Positions 1 through 8,382 of a stretch of 64,000 bases of DNA are shown in pieces. The notes under the pieces were generated by a model. That model was not told the DNA's origin and did not search any database. It saw only the letters and a program-made list of their open reading frames with translations. Each line of letters opens with the position of its first letter. Position 1 is the first letter of the stretch. Origin of the DNA: an uncultured Castellaniella sp. GTDB lineage: Bacteria; Pseudomonadota; Gammaproteobacteria; Burkholderiales; Burkholderiaceae_B. The DNA lies in assembly GCF_937988725.1 (NCBI RefSeq), contig NZ_CALKHS010000010.1, forward strand, positions 1-64,000, written 5' to 3'. A program made the position numbers and the translations under genes.

Positions 1-49
1 GCGCCGATGATAGTGGGTGGACACCTGTGAAAGTAGGTCATCGTCAGGC
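1..49 (+). rRNA. rrf: 5S ribosomal RNA, 3' end (partial)
   Basis: The first bases match the last part of a betaproteobacterial 5S rRNA, including the GCGCCGATGATAGTG segment, the GTGAAAGTAGGTCATCG segment and the closing GTCAGGC stem strand. The 5' part lies outside the window, so an rRNA operon sits immediately to the left. Recognition is by memory of Bordetella-type 5S sequences, not by a search. Confidence 0.88.
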
Positions 50-60
50 TTTTATTCCTC

Positions 61-92
61 AAAGCCCCTGCAGAGCACTCTGCAGGGGCTTT
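61..92 (+). terminator. Rho-independent terminator of the rRNA operon
   Basis: A perfect 14-bp stem (61-74 with 79-92) closes on a 4-base loop, GCAC. The stem is GC-rich, starts with AAA and ends in TTT followed by GTCTTTG. It lies 12 bases after the 5S end, the usual place for an rrn terminator. Confidence 0.85.
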
Positions 93-182
93 GTCTTTGT
101 GCGCGCCCAATGCTGATGGGCGTTGCCTGTCGCTGAAAGCGACAGGGGCCTGCCCGCTACGGGGCAGCCCCGTGGATGAAGC

Positions 183-1646
183 CTAGAACAGTTTCCCCAG
201 CTGATCGATCAGCAGGTAGATCGAAAAACCGCCATAGAACACCACGGCCCACAGAATGGCCGCATAGCGCACGCCCGTCAGGCCGATGGCGCGGGGCAGC
301 ATGCAGCGGTTCAGCTGGATCAGCAGGACCGAATACACGAACATCACCAGGCCGTTCAGCGCCGAGGCGATCACCAGCAGCAGCAGCGGCTGGCTGACGC
401 CCGAGAGCAGGATGATGGATCCGAAGGCCACCATCAGCCAGACGACCAGGAAGTACAGACGGCTTTCCGACCAGCTCTTGCTGTCGCGCAGCCAGTTGTT
501 CTTGGCGATGTCGGCGACGATGCGGCCGATCATGTCCAGCACGGTCAGGTTGGTGGACAGCAGCACCACGACACCCGTGAACCAGAAGGCCGGCCCGACC
601 CAGCCGCCCGCCTTTTCGTTCAGGGTTTCGCCCAGCAGGCGCACGAAGTCGAAGTTCTTCGCCTCGCCGCCGACCCCCAGGTAGGTGTAGGCCAGCATCA
701 TGAACAGCATGATGGCGAGCAGGCCCAGCACGAAGAAGGTGATGAACTGTTCGCGGTCGGCCACGCGCCACCAGCCGCGCCAGCGCTTCATATTGGCTTC
801 ATCCTGGGGGAAGAAATGGCCGATGGCCGCGCCGGTGGTTTCCTCGCCGGTGATGGGCGACACGATCTTGGGCAGCCGCGCCCCCATGCCCATGCCCTTG
901 TCGCGCACCCAGTTGGATTGCGCCAGGTTCATGACGCCGCCGGCGCCGGCAAAGGCGATGGCCCCCAGCAGCAGCGCGATGGGCAGTTTGCCGATGGCTT
1001 CGGGAATTTGAGGGACTTCGGCGGTGAAGCCGGACACCAGCGCCGACCAGGATTCGCCGTTCAACAGCCCGAAGATGATGTAGACCATGAAGATCACGAT
1101 CAGGGCCACCAGGAAGAACTGGATCTTTTCGACGGTCTTGTAGACCACCGGGGATACCGTCAGGATGATGCCGATCAGGACCAGGGAAGCGATGGTGATC
1201 GGGATGACCGCGCCCTCGGACAGACCGAAGGCATAGGTCAGGGCGGTTGAACTGCCGGTGGCCCAGCCAGGCCACATCCAGGGGATGACCGCCATGATGA
1301 TGAACAGCCAGCTCCAGGGTTTCCACAGGCGGGTGAAGCCCGTGACCGCCGTTTCGCCCGTCGCCAGGGTGTAGCGGGTGATTTCCATGTTCAGGAAATA
1401 CTGGGTCAGGATGCCGATGGTGGCCAGCCAGACCAGGGCCAGGCCGGTCTGGGTCGAAATGTAGGGCCACAGGACGAATTCGCCGGACCCGATCGAGCCC
1501 GCGAGCAGCAGGACGCTGGGGCCGACGACTTTCTTGAGAGGCAGGGGTTCAGGCAGGTCGCGGTATGTGACGGGGGGCAGATTGCCGCTGCGGATTTCAG
1601 AGGCGGTCTGGCCTGATGCGGCCGGACTGACGGCTGGGTCAACCAT
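183..1646 (-). CDS. Nramp-like membrane transporter lacking the canonical metal motifs
   Basis: A multi-spanning inner-membrane protein of 487 aa with about 11 hydrophobic segments and an Nramp/APC-like layout. The start at 1646 is chosen because AAGAGG lies 8 bases upstream; the open frame extends further but that part does not look like a transporter. In canonical Nramp proteins helix 1 carries DPGN and helix 6 carries MPH, which bind Mn or Fe. Here helix 1 reads GSIGSGE (residues 50-56) and the helix 6 equivalent reads AGGVMNLAQS, so the Asp, Asn and His ligands are absent. The substrate may therefore not be a divalent transition metal. It is divergent from the BCCT carrier. The superfamily is fairly sure, the substrate unknown. 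Confidence 0.72.
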   Translation of the reverse strand: MVDPAVSPAASGQTASEIRSGNLPPVTYRDLPEPLPLKKVVGPSVLLLAGSIGSGEFVLWPYISTQTGLALVWLATIGILTQYFLNMEITRYTLATGETAVTGFTRLWKPWSWLFIIMAVIPWMWPGWATGSSTALTYAFGLSEGAVIPITIASLVLIGIILTVSPVVYKTVEKIQFFLVALIVIFMVYIIFGLLNGESWSALVSGFTAEVPQIPEAIGKLPIALLLGAIAFAGAGGVMNLAQSNWVRDKGMGMGARLPKIVSPITGEETTGAAIGHFFPQDEANMKRWRGWWRVADREQFITFFVLGLLAIMLFMMLAYTYLGVGGEAKNFDFVRLLGETLNEKAGGWVGPAFWFTGVVVLLSTNLTVLDMIGRIVADIAKNNWLRDSKSWSESRLYFLVVWLMVAFGSIILLSGVSQPLLLLVIASALNGLVMFVYSVLLIQLNRCMLPRAIGLTGVRYAAILWAVVFYGGFSIYLLIDQLGKLF

Positions 1647-1905
1647 GTGCAATACCTCTTGGGGTGGAAGATGTTTGCAACGATGGCCCTGCATGCAGCC
1701 ACGGCCATCACCGAAGCTTGCGATGTTAAGCAAGTTGTCAGTCATGCTAGGGGGCTGATGGTGGATGGTCAAGACCGAGCGTAAAAATGACGGGTTATCC
1801 CTGATTCTGGATCCCGTCCGGGGCGCCGGTGTACCATGGACCGGGCGGCAAGCGCCGACTTTGCGGGTGGAGGCATGGCATCCCGCCCCGATTTCCAAGG
1901 AACTC
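1647..1905. other. Divergent intergenic region between two transporter genes
   Basis: These 259 bases lie between the starts of the Nramp-like gene (minus) and the BCCT gene (plus) and must hold both promoters. The only clear signals are the two ribosome binding sites at its edges and a TGCATGCA palindrome near 1690. I found no convincing -35/-10 pair or regulator site. Confidence 0.4.
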
Positions 1906-3894
1906 ATGAGAAAAACACTGCATCCCCCCGTCTTCTATACGGCAGCGACCTTCGTGCTGGCCCTGGTCGTGTTCACCGTCCTGGCGCCCGCCTATGCCCG
2001 TTCGCTCTTCGACGCGACCCAGGGATGGATCCTGATCAATGCGAGCTGGTTCTACATCCTGACCGTGGCCGTCATCCTGATCGCCATCGTCTTCCTGGCG
2101 CTCAGCCGCTACGGCGACATCAAACTCGGGCCCGACCACAGCCAGCCCGACTATCGGGACGTCACCTGGTTCGCCATGCTGTTTTCAGCCGGCATGGGGA
2201 TAGGCCTGATGTTCTTCGGCGTGGCCGAACCCGTCATGCACTTCGTGACCCCGCCGGTCGGCGAGGGCGGCACCGTCGCCGCCGCCCGGGAAGCCATGAA
2301 GATCACGTTCTTTCACTGGGGGCTGCACGCCTGGGCGATCTACGCGATCGTGGGCCTGATGCTGGCGTTCTTCAGCTATCGGCACGGACTGCCCCTGACG
2401 CTGCGCTCGGCGCTGTATCCGCTGATCGGCGATCGCATCTACGGGCCCATCGGGCATGCCGTGGATGTCTTCGCGATCCTGGGGACGGTCTTCGGCATTG
2501 CGACATCCCTGGGGCTGGGGGTGGCGCAGATCAACAGCGGCCTGCATCATCTGTTCGGCGTGCCCGTGACCGTCACGGTGCAGATCCTGCTGATCGTCGC
2601 GGCGTCGCTGCTGGCCACGCTCTCGGTCGCCAGCGGCCTGGACCGGGGCATCCGGATCCTGTCCGAAACCAATCTGGCCCTGGCCGTGGCCCTGTTGCTG
2701 TTCGTGCTGGTGCTGGGGCCCACGGTGTTCGTGCTGCAGACCTTCGTGCAGAACACCGGGGCCTATCTGTCCGACATTGTCGGCAAGACCTTCAATCTCT
2801 ATGCCTACAAACCCAACGACTGGATCGGCGGCTGGACCCTGTTCTATTGGGGATGGTGGATCGCCTGGTCGCCGTTCGTCGGCCTGTTCATCGCCCGTAT
2901 TTCGCGCGGACGCACCATCCGGGAATTCGTGCGCGGAGTGCTACTGGTGCCCGCCGGCTTCACGCTGCTGTGGATGACGGTGTTCGGCGATACGGCCATC
3001 CACTTCATCCTGATGGATCATGTGCGGGGCTTCGCGGAAACGGTGGCGGCGGACAGTTCCCTGGCGCTGTTCGCCTTTCTGGAACAACTGCCGCTGTCGG
3101 GCATCACGTCGCTGATCGCCATCGTGATGGTGCTGGTGTTCTTCGTGACCTCGGCCGATTCAGGGGCGCTGGTCGTGGACTTGCTGGCTTCCAACGGCTC
3201 CGAGCATTCCCCGGTGTGGCAGCGCATTTTCTGGTCGCTGCTGATGGGCGCCGTGGCGATCGCCCTGCTGCTGGCCGATGGCCTGGATGCCCTGCAGACG
3301 GCGACGATCGCCAGCGCCCTGCCGTTTTCCGTCATCCTGCTGCTGTCGCTCTGGGGGGTATTCAAGGCGCTGAAGCTCGATGCCACCAAGCGGCGCATCC
3401 GCTACCAGACGGTCGCGCGGGTGCACCTGCCCGGCAACCGCCAGTCCTGGCAGAACCGACTGCGCAACATCGTGCGTATGCCGGGACAGGCCCACGTGCA
3501 GCGCTTCATCGATCAGATCGTGCAGCCGGCTTTGCAGGCGGTGGCGCAGGAATTGCAGCAGCAAGGGTATGAGACGCGGGTCCTGACGGATGAACCCGAA
3601 GGCGGCGTGCGCCTGCACGTGCATCATCAGGGGGATTATCTGGATTTCTCGTATGCCGTGCGCCTCCTGGGGCAGATGCGCCCGGTCCTGACCTCCGACG
3701 AGGCGGCCAACGACGCGCAGAGGCAATATTTCCGCGCCGAGGTCTTCCTGCGGGAGGGCGGGCAGGACTACGACATCATGGGCTGGAGCCAGGAGGCCGT
3801 GATCGACGACGTGCTGGACCAGTACGAACGCCATCGCCATTACTTGCACATGGTGCACGGCCAGTCCGGCCCCGGGCCGGTCGCCGAAGGGTGA
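1906..3894 (+). CDS. betT: BCCT-family choline/betaine-type transporter (BetT-like)
   Basis: A sodium- or proton-driven importer of quaternary ammonium solutes such as choline, 662 aa, in the inner membrane. The start at 1906 follows AAGGAA at good spacing and begins just before the first hydrophobic helix. The family glycine-rich stretch GMGIGLMFFGVAEP and the signature around FYWGWWIAWSPFVGLF followed by ARISRGRTIREF are intact. The last 150 or so residues form a cytoplasmic tail like that of E. coli BetT, ending in a DVLDQYERHRHYLH segment; such long tails set osmotic activation in this family. Choline versus another betaine cannot be settled here. Its TGA abuts the maf stop codon on the other strand with no gap. 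Confidence 0.88.
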   Translation: MRKTLHPPVFYTAATFVLALVVFTVLAPAYARSLFDATQGWILINASWFYILTVAVILIAIVFLALSRYGDIKLGPDHSQPDYRDVTWFAMLFSAGMGIGLMFFGVAEPVMHFVTPPVGEGGTVAAAREAMKITFFHWGLHAWAIYAIVGLMLAFFSYRHGLPLTLRSALYPLIGDRIYGPIGHAVDVFAILGTVFGIATSLGLGVAQINSGLHHLFGVPVTVTVQILLIVAASLLATLSVASGLDRGIRILSETNLALAVALLLFVLVLGPTVFVLQTFVQNTGAYLSDIVGKTFNLYAYKPNDWIGGWTLFYWGWWIAWSPFVGLFIARISRGRTIREFVRGVLLVPAGFTLLWMTVFGDTAIHFILMDHVRGFAETVAADSSLALFAFLEQLPLSGITSLIAIVMVLVFFVTSADSGALVVDLLASNGSEHSPVWQRIFWSLLMGAVAIALLLADGLDALQTATIASALPFSVILLLSLWGVFKALKLDATKRRIRYQTVARVHLPGNRQSWQNRLRNIVRMPGQAHVQRFIDQIVQPALQAVAQELQQQGYETRVLTDEPEGGVRLHVHHQGDYLDFSYAVRLLGQMRPVLTSDEAANDAQRQYFRAEVFLREGGQDYDIMGWSQEAVIDDVLDQYERHRHYLHMVHGQSGPGPVAEG

Positions 3895-3897
3895 TCA
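3892..3897. other. Back-to-back stop codons TGATCA of convergent genes
   Basis: The betT stop TGA (3892-3894, plus) and the maf stop TGA (3895-3897 read on minus) form the palindrome TGATCA with no spacer. There is no room for a terminator between the two genes, so transcripts must run into each other or end inside a coding region. Confidence 0.9.
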
Positions 3898-4530
3898 GCG
3901 CCGGATGGCCAGGGACCGGAGCAACTGCGCGGTCTCGTGGGCGGGCAGCCCCATGACGCCGCTGTGGCTGCCCGACAGGTGCGTGATGAAGGCGGCGGCG
4001 CGGCCCTGGATGGCGTAGCTGCCCGCCTTGCCGAAGGGTTCGCCGCTGGCGCAATACTGCCGGATGTCGGCGTCGGACAGCTCCTGGAAACCGACCTGGC
4101 TGATCTGGCAGGCTTCCAGCAGGCGGCCGTCCGCGGCCAGCACGACGGCGGTGTGCACGTGGTGCGTGCGCCCCGACAGGCGGCGCAGCATGGCGGCGGC
4201 ATCGTCGGCGTCGGCCGGTTTGCCCAGCACGTCGCCGTCCAGGATGACCGTGGTGTCGGCGCACAGGATGGGCGCCCGCATCCAGTCCCGGGGCCAGGCC
4301 TCGGGGACCGGGTCGGGGCGCCCGCCGCCGGCCAGCCAGGCCAGCGCCTGACGGGCCTTGTCCCGGGCGGTGCGCCGGACGTAGTCCGCGGCGGCCTCGC
4401 CGGGCAGGCGGGGTTCGTCCTCGCCTTCGGGCGGGGGCACGCGCAGGACGCCGTGCGCGATCCCCAGCTGGTCCAGGATCTCATGGCGGCGGGGGCTGGC
4501 CGAGGCCAGCAGGATGAAGTCGGGAAACAT
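3895..4530 (-). CDS. maf: Maf-family nucleotide pyrophosphatase (YhdE-like)
   Basis: This 211-aa protein hydrolyses non-canonical or excess nucleoside triphosphates to the monophosphate, with a role linked to septum control. The N-terminal LLASASPRR motif (residues 7-15), the ADTTV catalytic Asp at residue 92, the LGKP lysine and the GSYAIQG glutamine are present. That Arg/Lys/Gln set is typical of the dTTP/UTP-acting YhdE subgroup, not the YceF subgroup. Its ATG overlaps the pyk stop as TGATG, so the two are translationally coupled. It is the last gene of the minus-strand run that starts at the EamA permease. Confidence 0.88.
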   Translation of the reverse strand: MFPDFILLASASPRRHEILDQLGIAHGVLRVPPPEGEDEPRLPGEAAADYVRRTARDKARQALAWLAGGGRPDPVPEAWPRDWMRAPILCADTTVILDGDVLGKPADADDAAAMLRRLSGRTHHVHTAVVLAADGRLLEACQISQVGFQELSDADIRQYCASGEPFGKAGSYAIQGRAAAFITHLSGSHSGVMGLPAHETAQLLRSLAIRR

Positions 4531-5972
4531 CAGGCGACACGCAAGATCTTCAGGCCGTTGGTGCCGCCGCTGTTGCTGTAGAAATCGCCCTTCGTCAGGA
4601 TGATCCAGTCGCCGGACTGCAACAGGCCGCGCCGGCGCAGGATGTCGATGGCGGCATCGCTGACCTCGGAGGGCGGCAGCGCCGCCGCGTCGAAGGGCAC
4701 GGTGTAGACGCCCCGGAACAGGGCGGCCCGGCGCTGGGTGGACACGTGGCGGGTATAGCAATAGATGGGCACGCCCGAACGGATCCGGGACATGATCAGC
4801 GGCGTGTGGCCGCTTTCGGTCAGGCTGATGATGGCCTTGATGCCGGGAAAGTGGTTGGCCGCGTACATGCTGGCCAGCGCGATGGTCTCGTCGCAGCGCG
4901 TGAAGGTTTCCCCCAGGCGGTGGTGGGACTTGATGCTGGTCGGTTCCTGCTCGGCCCCCAGGCAGATGCGGGCCATGGCCTGGACGGCTTCGACCGGGTA
5001 GCGTCCGGATGCCGATTCGGCCGACAGCATGACGGCATCGGTGTAGTCCAGCACGGCATTGGCCACGTCCGACACCTCCGCGCGCGTCGGAATGGGGCTG
5101 GTGATCATGGATTCCATCATCTGGGTGGCCGTGATGACCAGCTTGTTCAGGGTGCGCGCGTGCTGGATGATGCGCTTCTGGATGCCGGCCAGGCGGGCGT
5201 CGCCGATTTCCACGCCCAGGTCGCCCCGGGCGACCATGACGCCGTCGCTGGCCCGGATCAGGTCGTCCAGGGCCGCATCGTCGGCGACGGCCTCGGCGCG
5301 TTCGATCTTGGCGATGATCCAGGCGGTGCTGCCGGTTTCGCGCACCAGGCGCCGGGCCTGTTCCATGTCGGCGCCGGAACGGGGAAAGGATACCGCCACG
5401 TAGTCCAGTTCCAGTTCGGCCGCCAGGCGGATGTCCTGGCGGTCCTTGTCCGTCAGGCTGGGGGCCGAGATGCCGCCGCCGCGCCGGTTGATGCCCTTGT
5501 TGTTGGACAGGGGGCCGCCCACCACGACCACGGTGTGGACGGCCGTCTCGTCGACGGACGTGACCTGCAGGATGACGCGCCCGTCGTCCAGCAGCAGTTC
5601 GTCGCCGGGGGCGCAGTCCTGCACCAGCGGCGGGTATTCGATGCCGACGATGGCCGGCGTGCCGTCGTCCAGCGGGTGCCGGATGGACAGGGTGAAAGGG
5701 TCGCCGGCGTGCAGCTCGATGGCGCCGTCGCGGAAGCGCGCGATGCGGATCTTGGGGCCCTGGAGGTCGCCCATGATGGCGACGTGCCGGTCCAGCCGGG
5801 CGGCGATGCCGCGCACCAGCCGGACGCGTTCGCGGTGGTCGTCCGCCGAACCGTGCGAGAAGTTCAGCCGGGCCACGTCCAGGCCGGCCTGGATCAGGGC
5901 TTCGATGCGTTCCGGGCTGGAGGTCGACGGTCCCAGCGTGGCGACGATCTTGGTGCGGCGGCGGGCGGTCAT
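4530..5972 (-). CDS. pyk: Pyruvate kinase
   Basis: Converts phosphoenolpyruvate and ADP to pyruvate and ATP at the end of glycolysis; 480 aa, normal length. The barrel motifs are complete: TKIVATLGPSTSS at the start, RLNFSHGS, DLQGPKIR, the IIAKIE catalytic lysine segment, MVARGDLGVEI, and QMMESM. The C-terminal effector domain ends in GDWIILTKGDFYSNSGGTNGLKIL. It lies 9 bases after rlmH and overlaps maf by one base. Which effector activates it cannot be read from the sequence. Confidence 0.95.
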   Translation of the reverse strand: MTARRRTKIVATLGPSTSSPERIEALIQAGLDVARLNFSHGSADDHRERVRLVRGIAARLDRHVAIMGDLQGPKIRIARFRDGAIELHAGDPFTLSIRHPLDDGTPAIVGIEYPPLVQDCAPGDELLLDDGRVILQVTSVDETAVHTVVVVGGPLSNNKGINRRGGGISAPSLTDKDRQDIRLAAELELDYVAVSFPRSGADMEQARRLVRETGSTAWIIAKIERAEAVADDAALDDLIRASDGVMVARGDLGVEIGDARLAGIQKRIIQHARTLNKLVITATQMMESMITSPIPTRAEVSDVANAVLDYTDAVMLSAESASGRYPVEAVQAMARICLGAEQEPTSIKSHHRLGETFTRCDETIALASMYAANHFPGIKAIISLTESGHTPLIMSRIRSGVPIYCYTRHVSTQRRAALFRGVYTVPFDAAALPPSEVSDAAIDILRRRGLLQSGDWIILTKGDFYSNSGGTNGLKILRVA

Positions 5973-5981
5973 GACGGATCC

Positions 5982-6452
5982 TCAATCGCGGTGGTAGGGA
6001 TGCCCGGACAGGATGCTCCAGGCGCGGTAGAGCTGTTCGGCCAGCAGGATGCGGACCATGGGGTGCGGCAGCGTGAGCGAAGACAGGCGCAGGGTCTGGC
6101 GGGCGGTCTGTTTCAGGGCGGGGTCCAGGCCGTCGGGCCCGCCGATGACGAGGGCGACGTCCTGGCCGCCGGCCCGCCAGTCTTCCAGGTGGTGCGCCAG
6201 ATCGCGGGTGCTGATGTCGCGTCCGTGTTCGTCCAGCATGACCCGCCAGGCCGGTTCGTGCAAGGCGGCTTCGATGCGCTGGGCCTCGGCCTGCATCAGC
6301 TGGGCGACGGTCTTGCCGTGGGTGCGGGGCTCCGGCCGGATTTCGTGCAGTTCGATGGCGCAGTCGCGCGGCATGCGTTTGGCGTAATCCTGCCAGGCGT
6401 CCTGCACCCAGGCGGGCATGCGAGTGCCCACCGCGTAGATGCGCAGTTTCAT
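5982..6452 (-). CDS. rlmH: 23S rRNA pseudouridine-1915 N3-methyltransferase
   Basis: A 156-aa SPOUT-class enzyme that methylates the pseudouridine at 23S position 1915 on the assembled ribosome. It begins MKLRIYAVG, has the LVIGGPDGLD knot segment and ends in the conserved LYRAWSILSGHPYHRD, which binds the cofactor and substrate. Its ATG overlaps the rsfS stop as ATGA. Adjacent nadD-rsfS-rlmH is a widely conserved order. Confidence 0.95.
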   Translation of the reverse strand: MKLRIYAVGTRMPAWVQDAWQDYAKRMPRDCAIELHEIRPEPRTHGKTVAQLMQAEAQRIEAALHEPAWRVMLDEHGRDISTRDLAHHLEDWRAGGQDVALVIGGPDGLDPALKQTARQTLRLSSLTLPHPMVRILLAEQLYRAWSILSGHPYHRD

Positions 6453-6844
6453 TCCCAGGAGGCGTCGTCGTCGAAATCCGAGGCCTGGGCCGGGCCGGTG
6501 GGCAGCAGCTTCACACGGACCGGCTTGGCGCCCCAGATTTCCTCCAGGTTGTAGTAGCTGCGGATGGCAGGCTGCATGCAGTGCACGACGATGTCGCCCA
6601 GGTCGATCAGCACCCATTCGCCGGTGTCCTCGCCTTCGAAGGCCACGACTTCCAGGCCCTGTTTCTTGGCCTGTTCGGCGACGTGGCTGGCGATGGCGCG
6701 GGTCTGGCGGTTGGAGGTGCCGCTGGCGATGATGACGCGGTCGAACAGGCCGGTCAGGCCCGTCGTGTTGAAGACCTTGATGTCCTGGGCCTTGGTGTCT
6801 TCCAGGGCGTCGATGACGAGGCGTTGCTGTTTTTGCAGATTCAT
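6449..6844 (-). CDS. rsfS: Ribosome silencing factor RsfS
   Basis: A 131-aa protein that binds ribosomal protein L14 on the 50S subunit and blocks subunit joining in poor conditions. The family core is clear: VIDALEDTKAQDIKVF, then GTSNRQTRAIASHV, then GEWVLIDLGDIVVHCMQP. The last 15 or so residues are an acidic tail beyond the core. The start overlaps the nadD stop and the stop overlaps the rlmH start, both as ATGA, so the three genes are coupled. Confidence 0.94.
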   Translation of the reverse strand: MNLQKQQRLVIDALEDTKAQDIKVFNTTGLTGLFDRVIIASGTSNRQTRAIASHVAEQAKKQGLEVVAFEGEDTGEWVLIDLGDIVVHCMQPAIRSYYNLEEIWGAKPVRVKLLPTGPAQASDFDDDASWE

Positions 6845-7458
6845 GGCGTTCGGGAACTGTCCGGGGAAGGATCCGGGCGTTGATAGAGCTGGTGAGTACG
6901 AATGTAACCCAGCACCCGCGGATCGAGTTGCGATTCGGGCAGGCGTCCCCGGGCCAGTTCCTGGCGGATGGTCGAGGCGGAGACGTCCTGGGGAGGAAAG
7001 GGGATGAGGACCAGCCCGTCGGGCGCCAGCGCCTGCGCCAGTTCGGCGGGCGGCGTCAGCGCGGCGCCGGGGCGCTGCGCCACGGCCAGGCGCACGTGAC
7101 TCAGGATGTCACGCCAGCGGTGCCAGGTGCAGAAATTGGCCAGTTGGTCCGCCCCCAGGATCCAGGTGTAGCGGGCGCTGCGGGGCAGGGCCGCCAGGGT
7201 GTCGATGGTGTAGGTGGCGCCGGGGCGCTGCAGTTCGATGGGGTTGATGCGCAGCTGCGGGTCGTCGCCGCAGGCAAGGCGCAGCATGGCCAGCCTGTGT
7301 TCGGGCGCCGCCCCCAGCTGGCCGCGCTGCCAGGGGCGGCCGGCGGGCAGGAGTTCGACGTAGGCCAGCGACAGGGCTTCGCAGGCCGCCCGGGCCAGGG
7401 CGATGTGCGCCCGGTGGACCGGGTCGAAACTGCCGCCCAGCAAGCCGACCTGGGGCAT
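6841..7458 (-). CDS. nadD: Nicotinate-nucleotide adenylyltransferase
   Basis: Adenylates nicotinate mononucleotide in NAD synthesis; 205 aa from this start. The nucleotidyltransferase motif GGSFDPVHRAH lies at the N-terminus and the C-terminal VSASTIRQELARG corresponds to the ISSTxIR motif. The ATG at 7458 overlaps the hemF stop as TAATG; an alternative ATG at 7467 would add three residues and neither has a strong ribosome binding site. pncB at 20014-21258 acts in the same salvage pathway upstream of this step. Confidence 0.93.
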   Translation of the reverse strand: MPQVGLLGGSFDPVHRAHIALARAACEALSLAYVELLPAGRPWQRGQLGAAPEHRLAMLRLACGDDPQLRINPIELQRPGATYTIDTLAALPRSARYTWILGADQLANFCTWHRWRDILSHVRLAVAQRPGAALTPPAELAQALAPDGLVLIPFPPQDVSASTIRQELARGRLPESQLDPRVLGYIRTHQLYQRPDPSPDSSRTP

Positions 7459-8360
7459 TACAGCCATGTGCGGGGTTTCAGGTAGTCGGCCAGGGCGGCT
7501 TCGGGGGAACCGGGTTCCGGCGTCCAGTCGTAGCGCCATTGCGCGATGGGCGGCATGGACAGCAGGATGGATTCGGTGCGCCCTCCCGATTGCAGGCCGA
7601 ACAGGGTGCCCCGGTCGTAGACCAGGTTGAATTCGACGTAGCGTCCGCGGCGGTAGGCCTGGAAGCCGCGCTCGCGTTCGCCGTACGCCGTCTGGCTGCG
7701 GGCCTGGACGATGGGCGCGTAGGCGGGGATGAAGCAGTTGCCGACGGCCTGGGTCAGGGAGAAGCAGGCGTCGAAGTCGGGGGCGTTCAGATCGTCGAAG
7801 AACAGGCCGCCCACGCCCCGGGTTTCCTGGCGGTGGCGCAACAGGAAATAGTCGTCGCACCAGGCCTTGTAGCGCGGATATTTGTCGGCGCCGAAGGGCG
7901 CCACGGCATCGTGGCAGACCTGGTGGAAATGGCGGGCGTCTTCTTCGAAGGGGTAGTAGGGGGTCAGGTCCAGCCCGCCGCCGAACCAGAAGACGTCGTG
8001 CTCGCCGTCGCCGCCGTGGGCGACGAACAGGCGCACGTTCATGTGCGTCGTGGGGACGTAGGGATTGCGGGGGTGCAGCACCATGGAGACGCCCATGGCC
8101 TCCCAGCCGCGCCCGGCCAGTTCCGGCCGGTGGGCGCTGGCCGAGGGCGGGAGGGTGTGGCCGCGCACGTGGCTGAACAGCACGCCGGCGCGCTCGAACA
8201 CCGCGCCGTCCTCGCAGTAGCGGGTCAGGCCGCCGCCGCCCTCCGCCCGGGTCCAGGGATCGCTGCCGAATCGCGCGCCTTCGAGGTCTTCGAGAGCGCT
8301 GACGATGCGCTCCTGCAGATTGGAAAAAGTCTCGTGGACGTGATCGACAGGGACGTGCAT
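7458..8360 (-). CDS. hemF: Oxygen-dependent coproporphyrinogen III oxidase
   Basis: Carries out the O2-dependent decarboxylation of coproporphyrinogen III to protoporphyrinogen IX in haem synthesis; 300 aa, cytosolic. Family landmarks are GGGLTRYCEDGAVFE, the ThMNVR stretch, WFGGGLDLTPYYPFEED, GVGGLFFDDL and the end segment YVEFNLVYDRGTLFGLQSGGR followed by ESILLSMPP. The start has GGAG 7 bases upstream. It lies 22 bases after purD and overlaps nadD by one base. The window has no anaerobic HemN. Confidence 0.95.
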   Translation of the reverse strand: MHVPVDHVHETFSNLQERIVSALEDLEGARFGSDPWTRAEGGGGLTRYCEDGAVFERAGVLFSHVRGHTLPPSASAHRPELAGRGWEAMGVSMVLHPRNPYVPTTHMNVRLFVAHGGDGEHDVFWFGGGLDLTPYYPFEEDARHFHQVCHDAVAPFGADKYPRYKAWCDDYFLLRHRQETRGVGGLFFDDLNAPDFDACFSLTQAVGNCFIPAYAPIVQARSQTAYGERERGFQAYRRGRYVEFNLVYDRGTLFGLQSGGRTESILLSMPPIAQWRYDWTPEPGSPEAALADYLKPRTWL

Positions 8361-8382
8361 GAGGGCTCCGTGGGCGGAAGAA

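Noticed and set aside
126..146. 9-bp hairpin CCTGTCGCT/AGCGACAGG downstream of the Nramp-like gene
   Set aside because: The stem is good but no U-tract follows on the minus strand, so I did not call it a terminator.
3867..3881. CCGGCCC/GGGCCGG palindrome near the end of betT
   Set aside because: A one-base loop and no U-tract make it a poor terminator, and such GC palindromes are common here.
4746..6554. 602-codon plus frame opposite pyk and rlmH
   Set aside because: Both minus-strand genes are full length with conserved motifs, so the plus frame is a shadow.
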